Origin: Methylosarcina fibrata AML-C10
GTDB taxonomy: Bacteria > Pseudomonadota > Gammaproteobacteria > Methylococcales > Methylomonadaceae
Length of the DNA stretch: 64,000 bases
Assembly (NCBI RefSeq): GCF_000372865.1
Contig: NZ_KB889965.1
Coordinates: 3,803,786-3,867,785 of the forward strand
Direction of reading: 5' to 3'
This document shows positions 40,576-49,215 of the stretch, piece by piece (within the stretch, counting starts at the first letter, position 1; every line of letters starts with the position of its first letter). The notes below the pieces were generated by a model. The model made no database searches, was not told the DNA's origin, and was given only the letters and a program-made list of their open reading frames with translations. The position numbers and the translations under genes are program-made.

Positions 40576-40720
40576 ATAATTCCGCCTCCGATTCATCCTC
40601 CCTTCGCCGTTTAAAATTAACAAATGGGTTTGATCCTGGTCGGTCAGAGCAAGGCACCGTTCTGGATGCCGATTGATGGCGATAAGGGAGCCCCGGCTTG
40701 CAGGAAGATGGAAGCCCTTT

Positions 40721-41371
40721 TTATCCCGGCGAGTTGTCTTCGATTTTTTTGATGCTGAAACGGCAGACGCAGTCTCCTTTGGCCATGCAGTCCGATTGAT
40801 TTACTTCCCGGTCCAGCAAGCGGGACATCAGCGCCAAATCGAGCGCGCAAATTTCCGCATGTTTTTGGGCGAGATCGTGGAATACGCAGTTATGCGCCTG
40901 AATGCTGACCGTATTGTTCTCGTTGTCGCTCACCGCTTCCGTCTGGTAACCCAGCTCTTCCATGACCGCAGCCAGTTCTTTCATGCGCGCGTTCAGGCTT
41001 TTTCCTTCAAATCGGCCGCGTAGTTTTTGCGCCAGAGCGGTGCCCAGCATGCTCATGTAGCTTTTGAACTGTTCCGGGCCCGACTCCCGGATTAAATTGC
41101 CGAGAACCATTTCCAGGAACCACGCGTATTGTTTGGGAAAATAGTTGATTCCCTTATCGGTAATCACGTAGAGCGTGGCCGGGCGCCCGGCCGTTTTATT
41201 CGATTGGTCTTTTCTGATGTAGCCTTCATTCTCAATGGTAAAAAAATGCTGCTTTACCGCCGTCCTTGAAATACCGAGGGCTTCGGCAATGTTGTCGATG
41301 CTCAAGCCGCTCCTGTTTTTCAGTAACAGCTCAAGTATTTGATGCTGGCGCGAACTGATCTTTCGAAGCAT
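40721..41371 (-). CDS. Cys-rich helix-turn-helix regulator 1 (SufR/COG2345 type)
   Basis: A 216-residue transcription factor. The N-terminal winged helix (SSRQHQILELLLKNRSGLSIDNIAEALGISRTAVKQHFFTIENEGYIRK) is followed by a TAGRPATLYVITDKG wing and a C-terminal sensory region whose last 50 residues contain five Cys (NCVFHDLAQKHAEIC, then DCMAKGDCVC). SufR-type regulators use such Cys to hold an iron-sulfur cluster, which makes a redox- or NO-sensitive repressor plausible. It is transcribed divergently from the multicopper oxidase gene, with a palindrome (41388-41397) in front of its start. A paralogue lies at 49216-49857. Confidence 0.85.
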   Translation of the reverse strand: MLRKISSRQHQILELLLKNRSGLSIDNIAEALGISRTAVKQHFFTIENEGYIRKDQSNKTAGRPATLYVITDKGINYFPKQYAWFLEMVLGNLIRESGPEQFKSYMSMLGTALAQKLRGRFEGKSLNARMKELAAVMEELGYQTEAVSDNENNTVSIQAHNCVFHDLAQKHAEICALDLALMSRLLDREVNQSDCMAKGDCVCRFSIKKIEDNSPG

Positions 41372-41801
41372 AAAAAATCCTCATCCGAACTTAAGTTATT
41401 AGAATCGCCCAGATTCCGGAAGGAGAATCAAGCCTGCCGCAAGCGCGGCAATGACCTAAAGTCTGACCCTATTTCTCTATTCCATCTTTGAGTCCGGCTA
41501 TGGCGGACGATCAGGCAGAGTATAAAATCAATCAAAGTATTATTTAACAAATATATCATAAATAAATTGTATAAGTTACTTATTTGGTTTAGACTTGACT
41601 CTAACTGAGGTTGACCCGTTTTCGGAATTCGGTCATTCGAAGGAAGGCTGCTCACGAATGCTGAAGCGGTGGGCCTGGCCGAGGCGATTTTTGACCCCCC
41701 TTAAAAAATCGCGGCCGGCGTCTCAGAAAACGGGAAAACTTCAGTTCCTTGCCAACCAGGGTTAAGAAAAATAATTTCCAATATCAATTTGGGAGAGGAC
41801 T
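41372..41801. promoter_or_regulatory. Divergent control region, regulator 1 and multicopper oxidase
   Basis: A 430-base gap containing a strongly A/T-rich stretch (41520-41590) unlike the flanking genes. It holds two copies of the 7-mer TAAGTTA, at 41392-41398 and 41572-41578. The first lies within the palindrome AACTTAAGTT (41388-41397), 17 bases from the regulator start; the second within the interrupted repeat TAAGT-T-ACTTA (41572-41582). GGGAGAGG at 41791-41798 precedes the oxidase ATG. These are candidate operators for the SufR-like regulator. Confidence 0.5.
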
Positions 41802-42761
41802 ATGTTAAGAAGAATTTTTACCATCTGTTGCATGTATATTCTTGCGCAGCCAGCTTACACGCTGGCCGCGCAGGAAGGGACGGGAAATACCCATCTCATT
41901 AAAATGGAGGCGGCGAAGCTGGATTCCGGACAGTTGGCTTACCGAATGGTCAGCCATCGAGTGCGCAATTCATCCGGGCTGGTGCAGGATCTGACCAATC
42001 AGTACAGCACCGAGCCCACCATTCCCGGACCGACGATTGTCATGACCGAGGGCGATGTCGCGGAAGTGACTCTGGAACACGCCATAAAGAACGCGTCCGA
42101 CCCGGTCAGCATTCACGTTCACGGCGTTCATTACAAGATGGACAGCGACGGCACCATGAAGGTGTTCAATCACACGGCCGATCAGGCCGCCTTCCCCGGC
42201 AAGTCTTACACTTATAAATGGACCGCAGCGCCGGGCACGGCGGGCACCTGGCCCTACCATGACCATGCCTTCGGCAATCCGATGCTCGGCGCGGAAGACA
42301 AGGGCTTGTACGGTACCCTCATCGTCAATCCGAAAAACGGCAAAGTGCCGGCGATGATCGACGGCCAGATCAAGCAGGTGGATCTGAAGGACGTCAAACG
42401 CGAGTTCATTCTCTGGATGCATGAAACCACCTTTTGGGGTCAGGAACTCAATCATCTCGCCAATCGCCAGATGCCTCTATGGAGCAATCCGACGATTGGC
42501 GCCCGCGAAGGCGAACTGGTGCGTTTCCACGTCATCGGCATCGGCACCGCCTTCCATACCTTCCATCTTCATGGCCACCGCTGGATTCAACCCGGAACAT
42601 CGCATTTGGTCGATACCGTCAACATCGGCCCGATTGCGAGGGAAGCCTTTGTGATCAAGGCCGGCGAAGGAGTCGGCCCCGGCAACTGGCATTATCACTG
42701 CCATGTTCTGCAGCATATGCAGAGCGGCATGATGGGCGGTTTCAGAGTGGTCGAAAATTAA
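41802..42761 (+). CDS. Two-domain multicopper oxidase, secreted
   Basis: A 319-residue protein with a signal peptide (MLRRIFTICCMYILAQPAYTLAA) and two cupredoxin domains. Copper ligands: HVHGVHY (His105, His107), YHDHAFG (His153, His155), FHTFHLHGHRW (His252, 255, 257, 259) and HYHCHVLQHMQSGMM (His299, Cys300, His301, His305, Met310). The type 1 site is thus in domain 2, and the trinuclear cluster would form between subunits, as in type B two-domain laccases. It is not a NirK nitrite reductase, whose type 1 copper sits in domain 1. The substrate is unknown; the downstream cupredoxin-propeller protein may be its partner. Confidence 0.87.
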   Translation: MLRRIFTICCMYILAQPAYTLAAQEGTGNTHLIKMEAAKLDSGQLAYRMVSHRVRNSSGLVQDLTNQYSTEPTIPGPTIVMTEGDVAEVTLEHAIKNASDPVSIHVHGVHYKMDSDGTMKVFNHTADQAAFPGKSYTYKWTAAPGTAGTWPYHDHAFGNPMLGAEDKGLYGTLIVNPKNGKVPAMIDGQIKQVDLKDVKREFILWMHETTFWGQELNHLANRQMPLWSNPTIGAREGELVRFHVIGIGTAFHTFHLHGHRWIQPGTSHLVDTVNIGPIAREAFVIKAGEGVGPGNWHYHCHVLQHMQSGMMGGFRVVEN

Positions 42762-42778
42762 ATGCGGAGAATATAATC

Positions 42779-44596
42779 ATGAAAAAAATATCCAAATTGA
42801 CAGCAGCGATTTTAATGACCGGTTTTGGCGCACCTGTCTGGGCGGCCCAGTCTTCAGGCTCCGACGATCTATTCCTGAGCACGCCGGGCCTGATGCCCTC
42901 GGCGGTGCTGGAGATGTCCGACGAACCGGGGCTGTGGTTTAAAGACCCGGTCGACGGCGACGCCCTGGTGGTCATCAAGCCCAAACAGGCGGCGATGATC
43001 AAGATGACCGACACCAATACCGAACACACCATCACCAGTCTTTTGTGGCCGGCAGGCGCGGAAAACTTCCCGGTAGACCAGGAAAAACCCTCCAGCGCCA
43101 GCGTGACCCAGGCTTTCAACAAGCCGGGACTCTATGTCTTTACCTGCAAGGTGCATCCTTACATGTTCGGCGCGGTTGTGGTGGACGACCCGAACACGAC
43201 GGGGCTGGACATCGGCAGCGAACTGCAGTTGGTGACCGGCGCCAAAGTGCCGGCCAGCAGCGATATTGCCAAGCGCCTCTTGCGCACTTTCTTCGTGGTG
43301 ACCACGCCGAGCCTCTGGCGCGATTACAGCAAGCCCAAATGGGAAGTGAATTTCCCCGACATTCCGCTCAACATCGAGGGCAATACCATCAGCCTCAGCG
43401 CGCTCAGCATGACCATGCCCAATGAACTGAAAAAACCCGGCACGCCCGGAATCGGCGAAGTCTGGGTCAATACTCAGTTCGAGAAAATCGACGGCAAGAA
43501 AAAAGCCGGCTCCGCGACACGGATCAATACGGCGGACTGGAGCGTAACTAGCAAGTTCAAGGGCGTCAAGGAGGATATGAACAATCCTCACAACATGTGG
43601 ACCGACAAACGCTATCAAAATATCTATCAAACCGCGTGGTTTGACAAGAAACTGCTGACCTTCGACCGCGCCAGCGGCCAAACCTATAGTGAGGTCGTGG
43701 TCGGCGAATCGCCATCCCATGTCATTTCTCGGCCTTCGGATGACATGCTTTATGTCGCCATCAACGCAGGAGAGCAAGTGGTTAAAATGACGGGCGGCAA
43801 GAATCCGTCCGCACAGAAGAGCATCAATACCGGACCTCATACGTCGCCTCACGGCCACTATATCACCGAAGACAGCAAGTACATGGTGACCCCGAATGCG
43901 CTCGCAGGCAGTGTATCGGTGGTGGATCTAAACACCGATACGAACACCGAAATCCCGACCGGCGGTGTCATTCCGATTGCCGTCTGGGGCAAACCGGACG
44001 GTTCCACCGCTTACGCCGCGAATCTGCTCGGCACGCCTCCGTTGCTCAGCTCGCTCGCGGTCATCGACATCCCCGGCAAGAAAAAGTTGATGGATATCAA
44101 TCTGGCCGCGGACTACGATCCGGTCTCCGGCAAAATCAGCGGTGAAGCCTACGGCCTGCTGCCGATCCAGACCCCGGTCAGTCCGGACGGCAAGTACGTG
44201 GTAACCGCCAATACCTTGAGCGCCAGCATCACCATTGTTGACACCGCCACGAACAAGGTGGTCAAGAGCCTGCCTTGCGACCCAGGTTGCCATGGTGCTC
44301 ATTTCGGGATGAAGAAGGGAGGTGGCTACTATGCCTATGTGGCCAGTAAATTCGCCAACGACCTGGTCGTAGTGGATATGGACAAGCTGGAAATCGCCGG
44401 CCGGGTATTATTGGCCGACCTCAAGGACAGCAGCATCACGGCTTACAACGGCATGGGCGGCCAGGGTATCTTGCCGTTGCCGATCGTGGAGCACGGCTAT
44501 CTGAAGGAAACGCTGAAGCTCTCCGGCAAAGGCGAACTCAGTCCGGAAGTGGAAGGCTGGCTTCAGGCTTTGACCGAGGATCAGAAGGGGCACTAA
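42779..44596 (+). CDS. Exported cupredoxin plus beta-propeller protein
   Basis: A 605-residue protein with a signal peptide (MKKISKLTAAILMTGFGAPVWA). Residues 30-140 form a cupredoxin with a type 1 copper site (His83 in EHTITS, then FTCKVHPYM: Cys123, His126, Met129). Residues 200-590 form a YVTN-type beta-propeller (ESPSHVISRPSDDMLYVAI; SVVDLNTDTNTEIPTGG; TIVDTATNKVVKSLPC; VASKFANDLVVVDMDKL). A CDPGCH motif (Cys500, Cys504, His505) resembles a heme site with one extra residue, but may be a disulfide. It starts 18 bases after the oxidase gene. The function is unknown; an electron-transfer or copper-delivery role beside the oxidase is an inference. Confidence 0.78.
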   Translation: MKKISKLTAAILMTGFGAPVWAAQSSGSDDLFLSTPGLMPSAVLEMSDEPGLWFKDPVDGDALVVIKPKQAAMIKMTDTNTEHTITSLLWPAGAENFPVDQEKPSSASVTQAFNKPGLYVFTCKVHPYMFGAVVVDDPNTTGLDIGSELQLVTGAKVPASSDIAKRLLRTFFVVTTPSLWRDYSKPKWEVNFPDIPLNIEGNTISLSALSMTMPNELKKPGTPGIGEVWVNTQFEKIDGKKKAGSATRINTADWSVTSKFKGVKEDMNNPHNMWTDKRYQNIYQTAWFDKKLLTFDRASGQTYSEVVVGESPSHVISRPSDDMLYVAINAGEQVVKMTGGKNPSAQKSINTGPHTSPHGHYITEDSKYMVTPNALAGSVSVVDLNTDTNTEIPTGGVIPIAVWGKPDGSTAYAANLLGTPPLLSSLAVIDIPGKKKLMDINLAADYDPVSGKISGEAYGLLPIQTPVSPDGKYVVTANTLSASITIVDTATNKVVKSLPCDPGCHGAHFGMKKGGGYYAYVASKFANDLVVVDMDKLEIAGRVLLADLKDSSITAYNGMGGQGILPLPIVEHGYLKETLKLSGKGELSPEVEGWLQALTEDQKGH

Positions 44597-44600
44597 TCCG

Positions 44601-44633
44601 AAAAGGCGGGGCTGGAATCATCCCCGCCTTTTT
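44601..44633 (+). terminator. Strong rho-independent terminator
   Basis: An 11-base perfect stem (44601-44611 with 44622-44632) directly after the propeller gene's stop, ending in a TTTTT run. This ends the oxidase-propeller transcript. Confidence 0.85.
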
Positions 44634-44638
44634 AAGTT
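44619..44638 (+). repeat. 20-base repeat, copy 1
   Basis: The 3' arm of the terminator plus TAAGTT; an identical 20-base copy lies at 49068-49087, downstream of the nitric oxide reductase gene. In copy 2 the matching 5' arm has decayed. Confidence 0.8.
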
Positions 44639-44812
44639 CGCCAATCTAGCAGGTTAATCAAGGATTCAAGACCAGGATTTATTTTTGTGGATAAAAATAG
44701 CCGTTTGCTCGTCCTATTGAATGTGCCGCCAGCGGTTTGATCTATTCCCCGTCGATTTACCGAAGGTAGGGAACGGGGAATGTTTCTCGATTTATTAATT
44801 GGAGATACGCCA

Positions 44813-45220
44813 ATGAATAGAATATCTCGTAACCAACAAAAAATGCTGTCCGTCATTGTCATGATCGCCGGCTCGGGGTTCTTTTTTAATGAGGCAGTCT
44901 TTGCCCAGCCTTTGTATCAGGTCAAAGGGAACAGCGTTGATAAAGCTACGTTTAATGGGTGGACTATTTACAGAACAGAAGCTTGCGGGAGCTGTCATGG
45001 ACCGACTGCGGAAGGCAACGTGAGCAATCCGAATTTACTTCACAGCATGAAAAACCTGACTAAAGAGCAGTTTAGCAGGGTTCTTCTTGATGGCCGCGGC
45101 ATCATGTATTCTTTCCGCGGCAACAAAATGGTGGTTGACGGCATTGACGATCTGTACGCCTATCTTAAAGGGCGTTCCGATGGGGCTGTTCCTGCAGGCG
45201 ATCTGACGGAAATGAAATAA
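44813..45220 (+). CDS. Small secreted cytochrome c
   Basis: A 135-residue class I cytochrome c with a signal peptide (SVIVMIAGSGFFFNEAVFA) and one heme site CGSCHG. The likely axial Met lies in GRGIMYSFRGNKM. The C-terminal helix VDGIDDLYAYLKGRSDG is typical of small c-type cytochromes such as those linked to methanol or alcohol dehydrogenases. The ATG at 44813 has a GGAG site eight bases ahead. It stands alone between a terminator and the cupin gene, and may carry electrons for the copper proteins or for respiration. Confidence 0.85.
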   Translation: MNRISRNQQKMLSVIVMIAGSGFFFNEAVFAQPLYQVKGNSVDKATFNGWTIYRTEACGSCHGPTAEGNVSNPNLLHSMKNLTKEQFSRVLLDGRGIMYSFRGNKMVVDGIDDLYAYLKGRSDGAVPAGDLTEMK

Positions 45221-45360
45221 CGGGAACGCAAGAAAACACACCGACCGGCAGCGTGCTTAACCGAAACGTGGCCAGGAACTCACTGTTCATTACCGAGCTT
45301 TCGCGAGCGCTAGCTTTATACCAGTAAGGCTGTTAATCGTTCGCTATAGAGTCTGCATTA

Positions 45361-45411
45361 TAACTTACTTCAGAGCTATTACCGCGCAGTAATAACCAAG
45401 TTTTTAAGTTA
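45361..45411. promoter_or_regulatory. Pair of TAAGTTA-type sites upstream of the cupin gene
   Basis: The 7-mer occurs inverted at 45361-45367 and direct at 45405-45411, about 12 and 56 bases before the cupin start; an AAGGAGG ribosome site overlaps the end of the second. The same 7-mer occurs twice before regulator 1 and the multicopper oxidase. This makes it a candidate shared operator. Confidence 0.4.
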
Positions 45412-45423
45412 AAGGAGGAAAAC

Positions 45424-45756
45424 ATGGCAACACATCATGCAGCACCGGGAGAAATTGTCGATCTGGCTAGCTGGGCAGATGATCTGCCTGTAGAAAAAAC
45501 AAAAGTCATAGTAAAAACGGATCAAATGCAATTGGCGCGCCTGGTCATACCGAAAGACAAGGAGTTCCCCAGCCATAAAGTGCCGGGCCCTATAACAATC
45601 CAATGCATAACGGGGAAAATCTTGTTTACCGCCATGGGGACGGAACAAGAATTACATTCAGGCCAGTTACTCTATCTGATGCCGGGAGAGCCGCATTCAC
45701 TTAAGGGTATCGAAGATTCAGTTGTTCTTTTGACGATTCTTATTGCGAATCAATAA
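45424..45756 (+). CDS. Small cupin-domain protein
   Basis: A 110-residue single cupin barrel: motif 1 around FPSHKVPGPITIQCITGKILFT and motif 2 in GQLLYLMPGEPHSLKG. One to two His in these motifs could hold a metal, though the full HxH-E-H set is not present. Such small cupins are common next to denitrification or NO-stress genes, where their role is unclear. An excellent AAGGAGG site precedes the ATG. It is followed 137 bases later by the flavin reductase gene. Confidence 0.8.
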   Translation: MATHHAAPGEIVDLASWADDLPVEKTKVIVKTDQMQLARLVIPKDKEFPSHKVPGPITIQCITGKILFTAMGTEQELHSGQLLYLMPGEPHSLKGIEDSVVLLTILIANQ

Positions 45757-45892
45757 TTTTTAAATATTCTCCATCGAAACGCGCCAGCGGGAAATGCAGC
45801 TTGGCAATACGCAAAAGCCGACCTTCTTAGGTTCTTGCTATTTGATTTCTGCGGATCCGCCGTTTACAACAAAAAATAAGAAGACTTAAGCC

Positions 45893-46615
45893 ATGCCTAA
45901 CTATACAGTCAAACTGACATGCAAAAGGGAAATCGCGGAAGGAACGATGGCTTTTTATTTTGAAAAGCCTGACGGATTTACCTACAAAGCAGGCCAATTT
46001 GCAAGGCTTACTCTTGTCAACCCCGATGAAACCGACGGCGAAGGCAATTCGCGAACCTTTTCATTTGCGAGTGCGCCATACGAGGACGATCTCATCTTTG
46101 CGACCCGGATGCGTGACACGGCGTTCAAGCGGGTATTGAAAATCATGGAGCCCGGTACGGAAATCAGGCTGAATGCACCGTACGGCTCTTTCACGCTGCA
46201 CGATGATGAGAGCGTTCCGGCTGTGTTCCTGACCGGCGGTATCGGCGTGACGCCGGTAAGAAGCATTATTCTTCAAACTCTACACGATCATGTTCGGCAC
46301 CGGATCCTGGTTTTTTATTCCAATCGAAAACCGGAGGATGCCGCGTTTCTGGATGAGTTAAAGACGTCTTGCGACAGAGACTCGAACTGTACTTTTGTCG
46401 GTACGATGACGCGAATGGAAGCGTCCGGCCGCGAATGGCACGGAGAAACCGGCGTTATCAGCAAAGCGATGCTTTTTAAATACATGAATGATTTGAAACT
46501 TCCTATCTACTATCTTGACGGCCCGCCCGCCATGGTGGGCGCGATGCGTCAAATACTGAGCGAAGCGGGCGTCGACGCTAACCGTATTCGCACGGAAGAG
46601 TTTTCGGGTTATTGA
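45893..46615 (+). CDS. FAD/NAD(P)-binding ferredoxin reductase-like protein
   Basis: A 240-residue reductase of the ferredoxin-NADP reductase superfamily without its own iron-sulfur domain. It has FAD segment RTFSFASAPYEDD and FTYKAGQFARLTL, the NAD(P) site VFLTGGIGVTPVRSI, and the C-terminal YYLDGPPAMVGAMRQIL. It sits 58 bases before the nitric oxide reductase gene on the same strand and probably donates electrons to an unidentified redox partner, perhaps the small cytochrome or a rubredoxin-like protein elsewhere. A direct electron donor role to the quinol-type reductase is not required. Confidence 0.85.
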   Translation: MPNYTVKLTCKREIAEGTMAFYFEKPDGFTYKAGQFARLTLVNPDETDGEGNSRTFSFASAPYEDDLIFATRMRDTAFKRVLKIMEPGTEIRLNAPYGSFTLHDDESVPAVFLTGGIGVTPVRSIILQTLHDHVRHRILVFYSNRKPEDAAFLDELKTSCDRDSNCTFVGTMTRMEASGREWHGETGVISKAMLFKYMNDLKLPIYYLDGPPAMVGAMRQILSEAGVDANRIRTEEFSGY

Positions 46616-46672
46616 TGACGCAGGTAGCGTCAGCCGCCCGCCTGTTTTCTCGCCTATTTTAAGGAGAGCACC

Positions 46673-48967
46673 ATGAGTGTTGCCGCACAACCCCTAACGG
46701 CAGAGGATCCGGCGCTGTCTCCCTGGTGGCTGCGCACGGTATGGATCGTGATGATGCTGGGCTTTGCGGGCTTGATCGCAATTACTTCATTGGCCTATCG
46801 CAACGCTCCTCCGATTCCGGCCCGGATCCTCGATGCACAAGGTAGGGTTCTCTTTACCGGCGACGACATCCGCGAAGGCCAGGCAGTCTTCCTCAGATAC
46901 GGATTGATGGACAACGGCAGCATCTGGGGGCATGGCGCCTACCTGGGGCCGGATTACTCGGCTGCGGCATTGCACCGCATCGGCGAGGATGTCGCCGAAG
47001 TTATTGCACAACAGCAATACCGGAAGCTCTTTTCCGCATTAACGCCAGGTCAGCAGGCCGCCGTGTATGCGCAAACCACAGTCGAGCTAAAAACCAATCG
47101 GTATGACGCGGCCAGTTCGACGCTGCATCTGACCCTGCCGGAGACTGCCGCCTACCGCCGACAGATTGCTTACTGGGCCGATTACTTCCTTGGCCCGGAA
47201 CGTAATGGCGGGCTCAGGCGTGGATTAGTCAGCGATCCGACCGAAATACATCAGCTTAGCGCGTTTGTTGCCTGGACAGCATGGGCCTCGGTGACTAACC
47301 GCCCCGGTGAAAATTACTCGTATACCAATAACTTTCCGTACGACCCTGACGTGGGTAATGCTCCGATACCCGGCGCCCTGGTGTGGAGCGCTCTGAGTCT
47401 TATCATGCTGCTGGCCGGTATTGCAACGGTGCTGGTGCTGTTCGGCAAATTCGATTATCTTGGCTGGATTAGCGCCGGATCGCATGTGCACCCGTTTCTG
47501 TTGCCCGGACGAGCCAGCCTTGGCCAGTTGGCGCTGGTGAAGTTCTTCGTGGTGGTGGCGCTGCTATTTCTTGCGCAGACTTTGGCGGGCGGTGCGACGG
47601 CGCATTATCTTGCCGATCCCGGCAGTTTTTACGGTTTTGAACTGGATAAGCTGTTTCCGAGTAACCTGACGCGCACCTGGCATCTGCAAACGGCGGTTTT
47701 CTGGATCTCTACCGCTTATGTTGCCGCGGCATTATTTCTCGGCCGTTCGCTGCGCAACGATGAACCAAGGTGGTTTGCTGGCTGGGTGCATCTGCTGTTC
47801 GGTGCTTTCGTCACGGTCATAATGGGCAGCCTGTTAGGCGAGTGGCTGGGCATCTCGCAAATGCTGGGCCGGTGGTGGTACTGGCTTGGCAATCAGGGCT
47901 GGGAATATCTGGAGATCGGGCGTCTGTGGCAATACCTGCTTATAGCCGGGCTGCTGGTGTGGTTTGCGATTTTGTTGAAGCTGGTGCGGCCAGATACGTT
48001 AAGCGAGCCCTCGGCGAAACCATTGGTTAAGCTATTCCTGCTGGCTTCCCTGGCGATTCCGCTGTTCTATTTTCCGGCGCTCTTCTTTGACGCCAGGACT
48101 CACTTTACGGTGGTGGATACCTGGCGCTTCTGGATCATTCATCTGTGGGTCGAAGGTTTCTTTGAATTCTTCGCCACTACGATGGTGGCGCTGCTGTTTT
48201 ATCAATTGGGGCTAACCCGGCGCAACGTCGCACTGCGCGTGATTTACCTCGACGCCATCCTGTATTTCGGAGGCGGTATGATCGGCACCGGCCATCACTG
48301 GTATTTTACCGGTCAGAGCGGATTTAATATGGCGCTGTCGGCGATGTTTTCGGCGCTGGAAGTCGTGCCCTTGACGCTGCTCACCCTGGACGCCTGGGAT
48401 TTCGTGCGCACCACGCGTGCCGACTGCGACGACTGCGGCAAACCGATGGCCGTACCGCATAAATGGACGTTCTACTTTTTGATGTCCGTGGGCTTCTGGA
48501 ATTTTGTCGGCGCCGGCATCTGCGGATTCCTGATCAACTTGCCTATCGTCAGCTACTACGAGGTCGGCACCCAACTGACGCCCAATCACGGCCATGCCGC
48601 GCTGATGGGCGTGTTCGGCATGCTGGCGCTGGCGCTGATGGTATTCGTGTTGCGCCAAACCAGCAGCGACGACCGGTGGATCGGCATCGAAAAATACGTA
48701 AAGGTCGGATTTTGGGGAACCAACATCGGCCTGGCTCTGATGTTGGCGATGAGCCTGTTCCCCGGCGGCGTGTTGCAGATTTGGGATGTCGCCCAGCATG
48801 GCTACTGGCATGCGCGCAGCCTTGACTACATCGGAAGTGAGCGGACGCGATTGATCGAATGGTTACGTCTGCCCGGCGATTTGGTGTTTATCCTGTTCGG
48901 AGCCCTGCCGTTGGTAATCGCATCCGTCAAAGGTTGGCTGAGCGTGTGTCGACAGTCGCCGGACTAG
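46673..48967 (+). CDS. norB: Quinol-dependent nitric oxide reductase
   Basis: A 764-residue qNor (also called NorZ) that reduces two NO to N2O using quinol, in the inner membrane. An N-terminal extension (residues 15-215, first helix TVWIVMMLGFAGLIAITSLAY) replaces NorC. About 13 membrane helices follow, with HLWVEGFFEFFA (non-heme iron Glu), GGMIGTGHHWYFTGQ (iron and heme His) and NHGHAALMGVFGMLALAL. A good AGGAGA site precedes the ATG. It probably forms a transcript with the flavin reductase upstream. Confidence 0.95.
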   Translation: MSVAAQPLTAEDPALSPWWLRTVWIVMMLGFAGLIAITSLAYRNAPPIPARILDAQGRVLFTGDDIREGQAVFLRYGLMDNGSIWGHGAYLGPDYSAAALHRIGEDVAEVIAQQQYRKLFSALTPGQQAAVYAQTTVELKTNRYDAASSTLHLTLPETAAYRRQIAYWADYFLGPERNGGLRRGLVSDPTEIHQLSAFVAWTAWASVTNRPGENYSYTNNFPYDPDVGNAPIPGALVWSALSLIMLLAGIATVLVLFGKFDYLGWISAGSHVHPFLLPGRASLGQLALVKFFVVVALLFLAQTLAGGATAHYLADPGSFYGFELDKLFPSNLTRTWHLQTAVFWISTAYVAAALFLGRSLRNDEPRWFAGWVHLLFGAFVTVIMGSLLGEWLGISQMLGRWWYWLGNQGWEYLEIGRLWQYLLIAGLLVWFAILLKLVRPDTLSEPSAKPLVKLFLLASLAIPLFYFPALFFDARTHFTVVDTWRFWIIHLWVEGFFEFFATTMVALLFYQLGLTRRNVALRVIYLDAILYFGGGMIGTGHHWYFTGQSGFNMALSAMFSALEVVPLTLLTLDAWDFVRTTRADCDDCGKPMAVPHKWTFYFLMSVGFWNFVGAGICGFLINLPIVSYYEVGTQLTPNHGHAALMGVFGMLALALMVFVLRQTSSDDRWIGIEKYVKVGFWGTNIGLALMLAMSLFPGGVLQIWDVAQHGYWHARSLDYIGSERTRLIEWLRLPGDLVFILFGALPLVIASVKGWLSVCRQSPD

Positions 48968-49067
48968 GGCATTTTCCTTGCTCGAAGGGGGGAATGAATT
49001 ATCCCTTACTCTGTAGGCGGTGAACTCGAACCCAAAATGTTGAAATTCGAAATGGCGACGGCCATTC

Positions 49068-49087
49068 CATCCCCGCCTTTTTAAGTT
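49068..49087 (+). repeat. 20-base repeat, copy 2
   Basis: Identical to 44619-44638. Upstream the partner arm of the stem (around 49053-49061) is imperfect, so it is probably a decayed duplicate of the terminator, about 100 bases after norB. Confidence 0.75.
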
Positions 49088-49215
49088 TTCCTTGTTGTGA
49101 AGCGCCGAACCCGGACAAATTCTCTTCAGAATAAGACGGTGTTTTATATTCAGATTTGGCAGCGGCATGCGGTTTTAAAGGCGCCGTCCGGGTCTGAGCC
49201 GGATGCTTATCATTA

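Noticed and set aside
41802-42761. Copper nitrite reductase NirK
   Set aside because: The type 1 copper Cys lies in domain 2 (HCHVLQHMQSGMM) and the trinuclear His pairs are present, as in two-domain laccases; NirK has its type 1 site in domain 1 and a different type 2 site.
44276-44293. Heme c attachment site in the cupredoxin-propeller protein
   Set aside because: The motif is C-x3-C-H, not C-x2-C-H, and no second heme feature is visible; a disulfide or metal site is as likely, so it is noted but not called.
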